Part shown: positions 19,105 to 28,143 of the stretch, one piece after another
Numbering within the stretch: the stretch's first letter is position 1
Layout of the letters: each line of letters starts with the position of its first letter
Source: Oceanospirillum sanctuarii
GTDB taxonomy: Bacteria > Pseudomonadota > Gammaproteobacteria > Pseudomonadales > Halomonadaceae
Reading direction: 5' to 3'
Assembly (NCBI RefSeq): GCF_002150805.1
Contig: NZ_MTBA01000002.1
Coordinates: 1 to 49,862 of the forward strand
DNA: 49,862 bases
Position numbers and translations under genes: made by a program
The notes under the pieces: generated by a model
Database searches by the model: none
What the model saw: only the letters and a program-made list of their open reading frames with translations
What the model was told of the DNA's origin: nothing

Positions 19105-21351
19105 TCAGATCAACTCCTGAGGATCCACATCCAGCGACCAGCGTACTTTTCGGTTCATCGGATGACGATTGATCAGATCCAGCAGACAAGCGATCCCCTG
19201 ATGCAGGGGGGCACGACGATCACACAACAACCAGATCTGCATGTGATAACGGCCAAAACGCCGTTCCATCGGCGATGGCAGAGGGCCATTAACCTCCAGC
19301 CCTTCGATCTGTGCAATAACAGGCTCCGCCGCCTGAACCACCTCAGTCAGGAAGTTGATCACCAGATCACTCTGATTGGCTTCCGCGCGGATAATCGCCA
19401 TAAAGGAATAGGGCGGCAGCAGCGCTTCTTTGCGCTCCTCCAGCAAGCAGCGGGAAAACTGGCTGTAGTCATGCTGAGCCAGAAGCTTTAACAGTGGATC
19501 ATCAGGGCGATGAGTCTGCACCACGACTTTACCTTTACGGCTTTCACGACCTGCACGACCTGCAACCTGAGTCAGCAGCTGCCCCATGCGTTCTAAGCCA
19601 CGAAAATCAGAGCTGTAGAAACCACCGTCAGCATCCAGCACAACCACCAGAGTCACCGCTGGGAAGTGGTGGCCCTTGGCCAGCATCTGAGTCCCCACCA
19701 GCACACAGGGCTCTTCTTTATGAATGGTTTCCAGCAGCTTTTCCATCATGCCCTTTCTGCTGACGGTATCTCTGTCCACCCGAAACACCGGCCAGTCTTT
19801 AAAGGCGTTTTCAAGTGTTTCTTCCATGCGCTCAGTTCCCGAGCCCACAGGTTTCAATTCAGAAGCAAAGCATTTCGGACACTGATGAGGAATCGGCCCG
19901 ACACTATCGCAATGATGGCAATGCAAACGGGGAGGCTCCCGGTGCAACGTCATGCGGGCATCGCAATAGGGACAATCAGACACCCAGCCGCAGTCATGAC
20001 ACATTAAAGCAGGGGCAAAACCACGACGGTTAATAAAGGCCAGCACCTGCCCGCCCTGCTGAAGGTGAGTGCGCATCACCTGCAACAGGCCGCCATCAAT
20101 ACCATTGGTCAGCTTCTTATTCTGAATATCGTGCAGATAGATATCCGGCAGCTGAACACTGGCACCCGCCCGCTGGGTCAGCTTCAGCCAGTGATAGCGT
20201 TTTTCTGTGGCGTTATGCAGGGTTTCCAACGAAGGTGTAGCAGATCCCAGCACCACAGGGCAGGACAACATCTTGCCCCGCACCACGGCCAGATCCCGCG
20301 CAGAATAACGGATACCATCACCCTGTTTATAGGAAGCATCATGCTCCTCATCAACAACGATCAGGGCGAGATCTTTAAAAGGTGTCACAGCAGCAGAGCG
20401 GGTACCGATCAGCACACCGGCACGACCATCCCGGGCCAACAACCAGGCATCCAGTCGCTCTTTATCATTAAGACCTGAGTGCAGCGTCATCACAGGCACC
20501 GAGAATCGCTTCTTAAACCGGTTTACCGTTTGTGGCGCAAGACCAATCTCGGGCACCAGCACCAGCACCTGTCGACCCTGCTTTAATACTGCTTCTATTA
20601 TCTGCAGATAAACTTCAGTTTTGCCGCTGCCGGTGATCCCTTCCAGCAGAAACACGTCCGGTTGCCCGAGCCTGTCAGTGATCTCGGTAACCGCAGTCTT
20701 CTGATCGTCATTTAATTGCAGGGGAATTTCGGCAAGCACGGGACGGGCGTCATCATCACGCCCTTCCAGATGACGGGATTGCTGATAGCGCTCCGCAAGA
20801 CCTTTATCTTCCAGAGCCGCCATCTGAGCAGAGGTGAAACCCAGAGAGCGCAACATGGTGGCAGCCACAGGCTGCTGATGCTTCTGCAACGCCCGCAGCA
20901 GCTCTGCCTGCTTGGGCGCACGACTCATTTTCTCCGGATCCAGTGCTCGGCCACTTTGAGTGGCCAGCCAGTAGGTCTCTTCCTGAATATGGGCCGCAGC
21001 CCCCTGTCTCAGCAACGTTGGCAGCATCATGCTGATCACTTCACCGACAGGACCATGACAGTATCGCGCCAGCCATTGCGCCAACGCCCGCTGATGATCA
21101 TCCAGCAGAGAGGCATCGTCGATCAGCTCGGAGAGAGGTTTGAGCTTTTCTACCGGCACATCAGGCGTAACCTGCCGTTCCATAACAACGCCAATCATCG
21201 CCTTGTTGCGATAAGGTACGCGAACGCGGGCACCCAACGGCAGATAAGCATTCTGTAAATTCGGGGGTAAAACATAATCAAAACAGCGCGTTAACGGCAC
21301 CGGCAACGCGACCCGAATAACAGGCAGCTCGTCATCAAATAATGAGGGCAT
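19105..21351 (-). CDS. priA: primosomal protein N' (replication restart helicase PriA)
   Basis: 3'-5' superfamily 2 helicase that recognises stalled forks and reloads DnaB. The 748 residues have the N-terminal 3' DNA-binding domain, Walker A GITGSGKTE (238-246), a DEEH box, and the zinc-binding insert with paired CxxC motifs (CHDCGW, CPYCDAR, CHHCDS, CPKC). It is divergent from rpmE, as in Pseudomonas, and the argS promoter lies just after its stop. Confidence 0.97.
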   Translation of the reverse strand: MPSLFDDELPVIRVALPVPLTRCFDYVLPPNLQNAYLPLGARVRVPYRNKAMIGVVMERQVTPDVPVEKLKPLSELIDDASLLDDHQRALAQWLARYCHGPVGEVISMMLPTLLRQGAAAHIQEETYWLATQSGRALDPEKMSRAPKQAELLRALQKHQQPVAATMLRSLGFTSAQMAALEDKGLAERYQQSRHLEGRDDDARPVLAEIPLQLNDDQKTAVTEITDRLGQPDVFLLEGITGSGKTEVYLQIIEAVLKQGRQVLVLVPEIGLAPQTVNRFKKRFSVPVMTLHSGLNDKERLDAWLLARDGRAGVLIGTRSAAVTPFKDLALIVVDEEHDASYKQGDGIRYSARDLAVVRGKMLSCPVVLGSATPSLETLHNATEKRYHWLKLTQRAGASVQLPDIYLHDIQNKKLTNGIDGGLLQVMRTHLQQGGQVLAFINRRGFAPALMCHDCGWVSDCPYCDARMTLHREPPRLHCHHCDSVGPIPHQCPKCFASELKPVGSGTERMEETLENAFKDWPVFRVDRDTVSRKGMMEKLLETIHKEEPCVLVGTQMLAKGHHFPAVTLVVVLDADGGFYSSDFRGLERMGQLLTQVAGRAGRESRKGKVVVQTHRPDDPLLKLLAQHDYSQFSRCLLEERKEALLPPYSFMAIIRAEANQSDLVINFLTEVVQAAEPVIAQIEGLEVNGPLPSPMERRFGRYHMQIWLLCDRRAPLHQGIACLLDLINRHPMNRKVRWSLDVDPQELI

Positions 21352-21360
21352 GCTTACCTC

Positions 21361-21388
21361 TTGCCTCAGAAAAAATCTCTGCTATTAT
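21361..21388 (+). promoter_or_regulatory. rpmE: sigma-70 promoter for rpmE
   Basis: TTGCCT (21361-21366) and TATTAT (21383-21388) are 16 bases apart. Transcription would begin near 21395, giving rpmE a leader of about 155 bases; L31 leaders are often used for autoregulation, which the sequence alone cannot show. Confidence 0.5.
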
Positions 21389-21550
21389 GCCTCACCTTCT
21401 TATAAGGCTCATCCTATTCAATGACCCCATTGCGGTGGGCTCATACCAATAGTCGAAACGCCTGCAAAGAATAACCGGTTAATCTGTACAGACCTTGAAC
21501 GGTGCCCGGCAAAGACCAGGTGGCGGTTCATACTTATTGAGGTTTTCAAA

Positions 21551-21766
21551 ATGAAACAAGGTATTCACCCAGAGTACAACGAAGTAACTGCAACTTGCAG
21601 CTGCGGTCACACTTTCCAACTGCGTTCTACACTGGCTAAGCCACTGCACTTGGACGTTTGCTCTCAGTGCCACCCTTTCTACACCGGTAAGCAGAAGCAA
21701 GCTTCTACTGGCGGCCGTGTTGATCGCTTCAAGCAGCGTTTCGCAAGCCGTATCAAGAAGAGCTAA
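21551..21766 (+). CDS. rpmE: 50S ribosomal protein L31, zinc-binding type
   Basis: Large-subunit protein at the inter-subunit bridge. The 71 residues have all four zinc cysteines (CSCG and CSQCH), so this is the zinc-containing C+ paralogue. In many bacteria a C- copy replaces it under zinc limitation; none is present in this window. Confidence 0.97.
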   Translation: MKQGIHPEYNEVTATCSCGHTFQLRSTLAKPLHLDVCSQCHPFYTGKQKQASTGGRVDRFKQRFASRIKKS

Positions 21767-21783
21767 GTTCTTCTTTATCGGAC

Positions 21784-21813
21784 AAAAAAAGCAGCCAAAT
21801 GGCTGCTTTTTTT
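21784..21813 (+). terminator. intrinsic terminator after rpmE
   Basis: AGCAGCCA-AA-TGGCTGCT stem followed by seven T, 25 bases past the rpmE stop. The A run on the other side makes it symmetrical, but no minus-strand gene ends here. Confidence 0.9.
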
Positions 21814-22198
21814 ATGCCTGAATTTCGGTTTTCGCAAAGCTTTATCACTCAGACTACACAATCACTTGTCCGAAACTACAAACATTCCTCCGAAAATAGT
21901 AACAAGGGATCAGCCAAAGCAACTGTGACTCAGGAGTTCCTGTAGTCATATTTCTACGACCCTTTTTTCGCTGCTGCAAAAAGCGTCAGAATTACCCGTA
22001 ATTCTACCTCTTAGATGGTGTCAAAATTACACAGTAGTCAAATTACAACATTCTGATTTCGATAGTGTTTTTGCTCATAAAAGCGCATTTTTTTTGTAAA
22101 AAAAGTTCTTTGACTTTTGTTTAATATGCGCCTTGTTCGGCTGGTTTTTTTTCTATATGCTCTGGAAGTGCTAAACCCTAACAACCGGAACTTTTCTA
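21814..22198 (+). promoter_or_regulatory. gene-free region upstream of the malic enzyme, rich in dyads
   Basis: No gene is seen in these ~385 bases. Sites present are a bulged dyad GACTCAGGA...TCCTG(T)AGTC at 21927-21947, the perfect palindrome AGAATTAC-CC-GTAATTCT at 21988-22005, and two direct repeats GTCAAA(A)TTAC at 22020-22030 and 22037-22046 that share its ATTAC core. An A/T-rich stretch with TAATAT at 22122-22127 could be a -10 element, but I could not pair it with a -35. It probably holds the malic enzyme promoter and operators. Confidence 0.5.
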
Positions 22199-23443
22199 AT
22201 GTCAGACGAAATGAAAAAAGCTGCGCTGGACTACCACGCTAATCCTATCCCGGGCAAATTAAGTGTAGAAATCACCAAGCCAGCAGAAACTGCTCGCCAC
22301 CTGTCTCTGGCGTACAGCCCAGGTGTTGCTGAGCCTGTTCGTGAAATCGCAAAAGACCCTGAGAACGCTTACCGTTACACCGGTAAAGGCAACCTGGTTG
22401 CTGTAATCTCCGACGGTACTGCGATTCTGGGTCTGGGTAACTTGGGTCCTCTGGCCAGTAAGCCTGTAATGGAAGGTAAGAGCCTTCTGTTCAAGCGTTT
22501 CGCAAACATCAACTCTGTTGATATCGAAGTTAATGCAGAAAGCCCACAAGCCTTCATCGATACTGTTGCACGTATCGCTGACACTTGGGGTGGCATTAAC
22601 CTGGAAGACATCAAAGCACCTGAGTGTTTTGAAATTGAACGCGCTCTGATCGAGCAGTGCGACATTCCTGTATTCCACGATGACCAGCACGGTACTGCTA
22701 TCGTAACTGCAGCCGGCATGCTGAACGCTCTGGAAATTCAGGGCAAGTCTATCGAAGAAGCTAAAGTCGTTTGTCTGGGCGCAGGCGCTGCTGCCGTTGC
22801 TTGTATGAAACTGCTGGTAAGCTGTGGTGCTAAGATCGAAAACATCTACATGCTGGATCGTAAAGGTGTGATTCACACCGGTCGTGATGACCTGAACCAG
22901 TACAAAGCGATGTTCGCTAACGATACTGACAAGCGCACTCTGGACGATGCTATCGACGGCGCTGACGTATTCGTTGGTCTGTCTGGTCCTAACCTGCTGT
23001 CTGCTGAGCAACTGGCGAAAATGGCTGCTAAGCCAATCGTATTTGCTTGCTCTAACCCTGATCCGGAAATCAGCCCAGAGCTGGCTAACGCGACCCGTGA
23101 CGATCTGATCATGGCGACCGGCCGTTCTGATTACCCGAACCAGGTTAACAACGTACTGGGCTTCCCATTCATCTTCCGTGGCGCTCTGGACGTTCGTGCC
23201 AGCCGCATCAACGAAGAGATGAAAGTTGCTGCAGCTCACGCGATTAAAGATCTGGCGAAAGAGCCTGTAACTCAGGAAGTAATCGACGCTTACGACGGCG
23301 TTCAGCTTGAGTTTGGCCCTGGCTACATCATTCCTAAGCCAACAGACTCCCGTCTGCTGGGCGCGGTATCTGCAGCTGTTGCTAAAGCGGCCGTTGATTC
23401 CGGCGTTGCTCGCCTGCCTTACCCAGAGCACTACCCTCTGTAA
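22199..23443 (+). CDS. maeB: malate dehydrogenase (oxaloacetate-decarboxylating), malic enzyme
   Basis: Oxidatively decarboxylates malate to pyruvate with reduction of NAD(P), supplying pyruvate and reducing power in gluconeogenic growth. The 414 residues comprise the malic N-terminal domain and the Rossmann domain (VCLGAGAAAVACMKLL) without the phosphotransacetylase-like domain of E. coli MaeB, as in the short Pseudomonas form. Catalytic elements visible are the YSPGVAEPV region, the DDQHGTA motif and the metal-ligand acidic residues. NADP preference is assumed from family, so the symbol is provisional. Codons are strongly biased (GCT, CGT, CTG), as in a highly expressed gene. Confidence 0.93.
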   Translation: MSDEMKKAALDYHANPIPGKLSVEITKPAETARHLSLAYSPGVAEPVREIAKDPENAYRYTGKGNLVAVISDGTAILGLGNLGPLASKPVMEGKSLLFKRFANINSVDIEVNAESPQAFIDTVARIADTWGGINLEDIKAPECFEIERALIEQCDIPVFHDDQHGTAIVTAAGMLNALEIQGKSIEEAKVVCLGAGAAAVACMKLLVSCGAKIENIYMLDRKGVIHTGRDDLNQYKAMFANDTDKRTLDDAIDGADVFVGLSGPNLLSAEQLAKMAAKPIVFACSNPDPEISPELANATRDDLIMATGRSDYPNQVNNVLGFPFIFRGALDVRASRINEEMKVAAAHAIKDLAKEPVTQEVIDAYDGVQLEFGPGYIIPKPTDSRLLGAVSAAVAKAAVDSGVARLPYPEHYPL

Positions 23444-23460
23444 GACAGCACAGCACACCC

Positions 23461-23489
23461 AAAAAGCACCTGATATTCAGGTGCTTTTT
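23461..23489 (+). terminator. intrinsic terminator after the malic enzyme gene
   Basis: A perfect stem AAAAAGCACCTGA/TCAGGTGCTTTTT with a three-base loop, 18 bases past the stop codon. Confidence 0.9.
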
Positions 23490-23525
23490 CGCTTGAAAAT
23501 GTCCTATCGACATTTGTTCCGGCAC

Positions 23526-23559
23526 AAAAAAACGGCACCCCACAAGGGTGCCGTTTTTC
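23526..23559 (-). terminator. bidirectional-looking terminator before mrcA's end
   Basis: A perfect 13-base stem (ACGGCACCC and complement with flanking A/T runs) between the convergent malic enzyme and mrcA genes. It fits as the mrcA terminator on the minus strand, about 105 bases past its stop, and as a backup for the malic enzyme on the plus strand. Confidence 0.8.
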
Positions 23560-23661
23560 GTTTCCGGGATTAAAAATACCGCGACCAGAAACTAAAAAAT
23601 CCGAAGCCTGATCACTCAGACTCCGGATAACATGAACACTTATGAACGGCCAATGCCCGTC

Positions 23662-26283
23662 TTAGAACAGCGCTTCAGGAGCCGGAGCTTCCTCAACCGG
23701 TGCTAACACTTCACCATCGTTGCCTTCCAGTATTTCAGTCGGAGTTGCCGGTGCCACAACCACTTCTTCCTCCGGTACATTCTCGACCCGGAAAACTTCG
23801 AAGATAGCATCAGCCTGACCCGGACGGGCACGCTTACCGGTTTCAGGATCGATACGTACGGTCACAAGTCCTGAAGGCTGAGCCATACTGCGCTCCGGTT
23901 TGCCATCGAGGAAGTCATCCATAAAGTCGACCCAGATCGGCAATGCGGCTTTACTGCCGTACTCACCGATTGTCGCTGGCTGATCGAAGCCCACCCAGGT
24001 TGCGGCAACCACATCCTGGTTGAAGCCCGCAAACCAGGCATCTTTCTGCTCATTGGTCGTACCGGTTTTACCGGCAATATCCGAGCGCCCCAGAGAACGC
24101 GCTGCTTTACCTGTACCCTGACGAATCACGTCTTTGAGCATGGTATGCATGATATAGATACTGCGCTCATCAGCGATGCGCGGCGCGATCGGGTAGAAAC
24201 GCTCGCCCACCTGAACTTCCTCAGCGCCCTCTTCACAATCGCGGCATACTTTTAATGGCTCAGCCTGATAGAGCACCTCGCCATCACTATTCTCGATACG
24301 ATCGATAAAGTATGGGTTCACCTTGTAGCCACCATTGGCCATCACAGCGTACACCATAGCCATCTCATAAGGAGACAAGGTCGCACTACCCAGCGCCAGC
24401 GAGAGATCCCGCGGCAGCTGATCCGCGTTCAGACCAAAACGGGTCGCAAAGCGGATCGCACTGCTGATACCGATGGATCGCAGAATACGGATCGATACCA
24501 GATTTCGGGACTTATAAAGGGCATGACGTAAACGGGTCGGGCCATAGAACTTACCGCTGGAGTTGCTTGGACGCCAGGTCGATTCCAGCTCCTTATCATC
24601 AAATACCACAGGAGCATCATTGATGATGGTCGCAGGGGTCATACCGCTTTCCAGAGCTGCGGTATAAACAATCGGCTTAAAGATGGAACCCGCCTGACGA
24701 GCCCCCTGATAGGCACGGTTGTACTTGTTCTGATAGAAGTTGAAGCCACCGACCAGAGCCAACAGACTGCCATCTTCCGGCGACAAGGAAACAAAGGCTC
24801 CCTGAATATTCGGAATCTGAGACAGCTGCCAGTATTGTTGCGGCCCCTGCTCGACAGCGACTTCACCCTCTGCCAGCAGAGTCTCTTCGGCAACCTCTGC
24901 TACCTCTTCGGCTGGCGGATTAACAGGCTCAGGCGGTGCTTCACCCGGCTCGATATAGATCAGATCACCACGCTTCAGAATATCACTGGTCGCTTTAAGG
25001 GTCGGACCTTTCCAGAACGGGTTATGGTAAGGCTTCGCCCAGGTCAGGTTATCCCACGGAATCTCGATATAAGCACCGTCTTCGGTCACTACCTGCAGGA
25101 ACTGCTCTTCAGCTGTCGAGACAATAACCGGCTTCAGCTCACCATAGGTTGGCGTGGTACGCAGGACTTTCTGCCAGTTACTGGTGTCTTCACTGACCAC
25201 AGGTTCACCGGTTTCAGCATCAACCTCAGGCTCGATCCCCAGATCCAGCTCACCCTCACGGGAGAACTCATCGCCCTCATCGGTTTCCAGTGCAGCCGGG
25301 ATATCACTGCGAACCACACCGCGCCAGCCATGACGCTTATCGTAATCCAGCAGGCCTTTCACCAAGGCTGCATTGGCGGCATTCTGCGCCTCAGAATCCA
25401 GCGTGGTATAAACCCTGTAACCTGCCGTGTAGATATCATCACCCAGCTTTTCGGCTACCTCCGCACGCACCATCTCAGCAACGTACGGCGCTTCCACCTC
25501 AGGACGCAAACCATGATAACGGGCAGTAATCGGCTCACGAACTGCAGTCTCATAGGATTCTTCATCAATCATGCCCAGAGAATGCATACGGTGCACAATC
25601 CAGTTACGACGCAGCAAGGCACGGCGTGGATTGATGATCGGGTTATAGCGGGAAGGGGCTTTTGGCAGACCGGCAATCATCGCCAACTGGGCCAGGCTCA
25701 GCTCATGCAGCTCTTTGCCGTAATAAACCTCAGCTGCGGCATCGATACCGTAAGCGCGGTTACCCAGATAGATCTTGTTGACGTAGAGCTCCATGATCTC
25801 CTCTTTGGTGAGGATTTTCTCCATCTGCAGGGAGATCATGATCTCTTTGAATTTACGGGTGAAAGTCTGATCCAGCGTCAGCAGGTAGTTACGGGCAACC
25901 TGCATGGTGATGGTACTACCACCGGACTGAATACTGCCGGACTGCGCCAGCTGAACAAACGCACGACCCAGACCTTTAATGTCGATACCGGAATGCTCAT
26001 AGAAACTGGTATCTTCCGCCGCCAGAATCGCCTGAATAAAGTGCTGAGGAATCTGCTCATACTGAACAGGGGTTCGACGCTTTTCGCCAAACTCCGCCAC
26101 CAGCTTTTCATCCTGGGTATAGATACGCAAAGGCGTCTGTAGCTGAATATTTTTAAGTTGCTCAATATCCGGAAGCTGAGGCCCCAGATAAAGCACGACA
26201 CTGAATGCAACCGCTGTACCGAAAGCAAACCCGCCAAACAACAAGTAGATCAACCACTTAAAAAACACTTTTGTTGCATTCAT
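23662..26283 (-). CDS. mrcA: penicillin-binding protein 1A
   Basis: Bifunctional peptidoglycan glycosyltransferase/transpeptidase anchored by an N-terminal helix (about 8-33). The glycosyltransferase domain carries the catalytic E90 in AAEDTSFYEHSG; the transpeptidase domain has S533 in GSIFKP, the SRN motif at 592-594 and KTGTT at 739-743. Between them an OB-like domain holds two acidic insertions (about 330-367 and 447-480). A Cys pair (C680, C683) in a late loop matches E. coli PBP1a's CPEC. At 873 residues it is slightly longer than E. coli's (~850). It is divergent from pilM, as in Pseudomonas (ponA). Confidence 0.97.
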   Translation of the reverse strand: MNATKVFFKWLIYLLFGGFAFGTAVAFSVVLYLGPQLPDIEQLKNIQLQTPLRIYTQDEKLVAEFGEKRRTPVQYEQIPQHFIQAILAAEDTSFYEHSGIDIKGLGRAFVQLAQSGSIQSGGSTITMQVARNYLLTLDQTFTRKFKEIMISLQMEKILTKEEIMELYVNKIYLGNRAYGIDAAAEVYYGKELHELSLAQLAMIAGLPKAPSRYNPIINPRRALLRRNWIVHRMHSLGMIDEESYETAVREPITARYHGLRPEVEAPYVAEMVRAEVAEKLGDDIYTAGYRVYTTLDSEAQNAANAALVKGLLDYDKRHGWRGVVRSDIPAALETDEGDEFSREGELDLGIEPEVDAETGEPVVSEDTSNWQKVLRTTPTYGELKPVIVSTAEEQFLQVVTEDGAYIEIPWDNLTWAKPYHNPFWKGPTLKATSDILKRGDLIYIEPGEAPPEPVNPPAEEVAEVAEETLLAEGEVAVEQGPQQYWQLSQIPNIQGAFVSLSPEDGSLLALVGGFNFYQNKYNRAYQGARQAGSIFKPIVYTAALESGMTPATIINDAPVVFDDKELESTWRPSNSSGKFYGPTRLRHALYKSRNLVSIRILRSIGISSAIRFATRFGLNADQLPRDLSLALGSATLSPYEMAMVYAVMANGGYKVNPYFIDRIENSDGEVLYQAEPLKVCRDCEEGAEEVQVGERFYPIAPRIADERSIYIMHTMLKDVIRQGTGKAARSLGRSDIAGKTGTTNEQKDAWFAGFNQDVVAATWVGFDQPATIGEYGSKAALPIWVDFMDDFLDGKPERSMAQPSGLVTVRIDPETGKRARPGQADAIFEVFRVENVPEEEVVVAPATPTEILEGNDGEVLAPVEEAPAPEALF

Positions 26284-26351
26284 GGGTAAGTCGTTTCCCT
26301 CATTAAGGTGTTACTCATCAACCAAACTGCACTTTTCACAGCAAAGCTGCC

Positions 26352-26382
26352 ATTATAGGCTGGTAAAGTCATAGGATTCCAA
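26352..26382 (-). promoter_or_regulatory. mrcA: probable promoter of mrcA
   Basis: On the minus strand a perfect TATAAT (complement of 26352-26357) has TTGGAA 19 bases upstream. The wide spacer lowers confidence. Confidence 0.45.
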
Positions 26383-26411
26383 TTGCGTCGCTGGTTTAAA
26401 AACGATTTAAT
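26383..26411 (+). promoter_or_regulatory. pilM: probable promoter of pilMNOPQ
   Basis: TTGCGT (26383-26388) and TTTAAT (26406-26411) are 17 bases apart. The -35 abuts the mrcA -35 on the other strand, so the two divergent promoters would be back to back. Confidence 0.4.
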
Positions 26412-26510
26412 CGCCATAATTACAATCAGTTACACATTTGGCTTTACGCTTTTTAACGCCAAAGATTCTTGGCCCCGTCAGGGGCTGCTAAAGCCACAAG
26501 GACAGCGCCT

Positions 26511-27587
26511 TTGTTCAGTTTCTTACGCGGCAAAAAACAAAACATGCTGGGGCTCGATATCAGTAGCTCCTCGGTTAAGCTACTGGAACTCAGTAGCCGT
26601 AACGGCAAGGTTCAGATTGAGAGCTACGGTGTAGCTGCTCTGCCGCACCTTGCTGTTGTCGAGCGTAAAATTCAGGAACCCGAGCAAGTAGGCGAAGCGA
26701 TCCGCCTGGTGATTGAACGCGCACGCCCAAGCACCCGTCATACCGTAGCCGCTGTTTCCGGCGCATCCGTTATTACCCGAACCATACAGATGGATGCCAC
26801 GCTGTCAGCCTCGGAACTGGAAAGTCAGATCCTGATTGAAGCCGATCAGTTCATTCCGTTTCCGATCAATGAAGTTGCCATCGATTTCGAAGTTCTCGGC
26901 CCAACCAAAGGACGCCCTAATAAACAGGATGTTCTGTTAGTCGCTTGTCGCCTTGAAACCGTGGATTATCTGCAGGATGCATTGAAGTATGGCGGTCTGA
27001 TTCCCAAGGTTGTTGATGTTGAGAACTACGCCATCGAACGAGCTGTATCCCTGCTGTTACCCCGACTGAAAATCGAAGCAGCTGATCCTCTTATCGCGGT
27101 AGTCGATATCGGCGCAACCATGACAAACTTAAGCGTACTGCGCCGCGAAGAGATCATCTACAGCCGGGATCAGGTTTTTGGCGGAAAACAGCTGACCGAT
27201 GAGATTATGCGCCGTTTCAATATGAGCAATGGCGAAGCAGGCTACGCCAAGAAAAAAGGTGGCCTGCCAGCGGAATACAAACGCGATGTACTACTGCCCT
27301 TTCTGCAAACCGCCGTGCAACAGATCAGCCGTGCCCTGCAGCTGTTTTACTCCTCCAGCGCCTACAATCATATCGACTATATCCTGCTGGCTGGTGGCAG
27401 TTCAGCAACAGAAGGCCTGGCGGATATGGTGCAGGAACACCTCGGCACCCCAACCAGCGTAGCCAATCCGTTCGTACTGACATCCAGTAACCCGCGAATC
27501 AATCAGGAAGCGCTGAACAATGACGCCCCCGCTCTTCTGGTGGCTTTCGGTCTGGCGATGAGGAATCTGGACAATGCGGCAGATTAA
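26511..27587 (+). CDS. pilM: type IV pilus inner-membrane platform protein PilM
   Basis: Actin-like cytoplasmic ATPase-fold protein of the type IV pilus alignment complex; binds the PilN N-terminus. I place the start at TTG 26511, because AAGGA lies eight bases upstream and the resulting N-terminus (MFSFLRGKKQNMLGLDISSSS) matches Pseudomonas PilM, giving 358 residues. The nucleotide-binding motifs GLDISSSSVKLLEL and VVDIGATMTNLSV are clear. It overlaps pilN by 14 bases. Confidence 0.95.
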   Translation: MFSFLRGKKQNMLGLDISSSSVKLLELSSRNGKVQIESYGVAALPHLAVVERKIQEPEQVGEAIRLVIERARPSTRHTVAAVSGASVITRTIQMDATLSASELESQILIEADQFIPFPINEVAIDFEVLGPTKGRPNKQDVLLVACRLETVDYLQDALKYGGLIPKVVDVENYAIERAVSLLLPRLKIEAADPLIAVVDIGATMTNLSVLRREEIIYSRDQVFGGKQLTDEIMRRFNMSNGEAGYAKKKGGLPAEYKRDVLLPFLQTAVQQISRALQLFYSSSAYNHIDYILLAGGSSATEGLADMVQEHLGTPTSVANPFVLTSSNPRINQEALNNDAPALLVAFGLAMRNLDNAAD

Positions 27588-28143
27588 CCTATTACCCTGG
27601 CGGGAAGAGCTGCGCAAACAGCGCCAGAAAATCTTTATCCAGATCACACTTCTGATTGGCGCGGTTACTCTGCTCATCATGATTGCAGCCGGACAGCTGG
27701 TAAGCCATCAGATCGACAGCCAGAACAGCCGGAACAATCTGATTCAGGCGCAGATCAATGTGCTCAACACTGAGATTCAGGAAGTCCGCGCACTGCGTAA
27801 AAAGCGGGATCAGCTACTGGACTGGATCGGCATCGTTCAGAATCTGCAGCATAACCGCAGCGATATTGTTCATATTATGAACAGCATTGCTAACGCCACT
27901 GAGCCACAGCTTTATCTGACCCGCTTACAACTCGATGGCAACCTGTTGACTCTGGAAGGTGAAGCCGCCGGTAACCGCCAGATCTCCAACCTGATGCGAA
28001 CACTGGCGCAATCTGATGTACTGATAAACCCAACCCTGACAGATGTTAGCGCCAGCACAATAAACCGGGGCTTCAATCATTTCACCCTGCAGATTGAGCA
28101 CAAAGATAGCTCAGCGACTCTGGCACAGGAGGCAAAACAATGA
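27574..28143 (+). CDS. pilN: type IV pilus assembly protein PilN
   Basis: Bitopic alignment-complex protein. Its extreme N-terminus MRQINLLPWREE is the conserved INLLPW PilM-binding motif, followed by a membrane helix (about 21-44), a coiled coil and a periplasmic ferredoxin-like domain, 189 residues in all. Overlaps pilM by 14 bases and pilO by 4 (ATGA). Confidence 0.96.
   Translation: MRQINLLPWREELRKQRQKIFIQITLLIGAVTLLIMIAAGQLVSHQIDSQNSRNNLIQAQINVLNTEIQEVRALRKKRDQLLDWIGIVQNLQHNRSDIVHIMNSIANATEPQLYLTRLQLDGNLLTLEGEAAGNRQISNLMRTLAQSDVLINPTLTDVSASTINRGFNHFTLQIEHKDSSATLAQEAKQ

Noticed and set aside
22259-23458. A ~400-codon open frame antisense to the malic enzyme gene
   Set aside because: Low-complexity Val/Thr/Gln-rich product without motifs; the opposite strand is a clear malic enzyme with strong codon bias.
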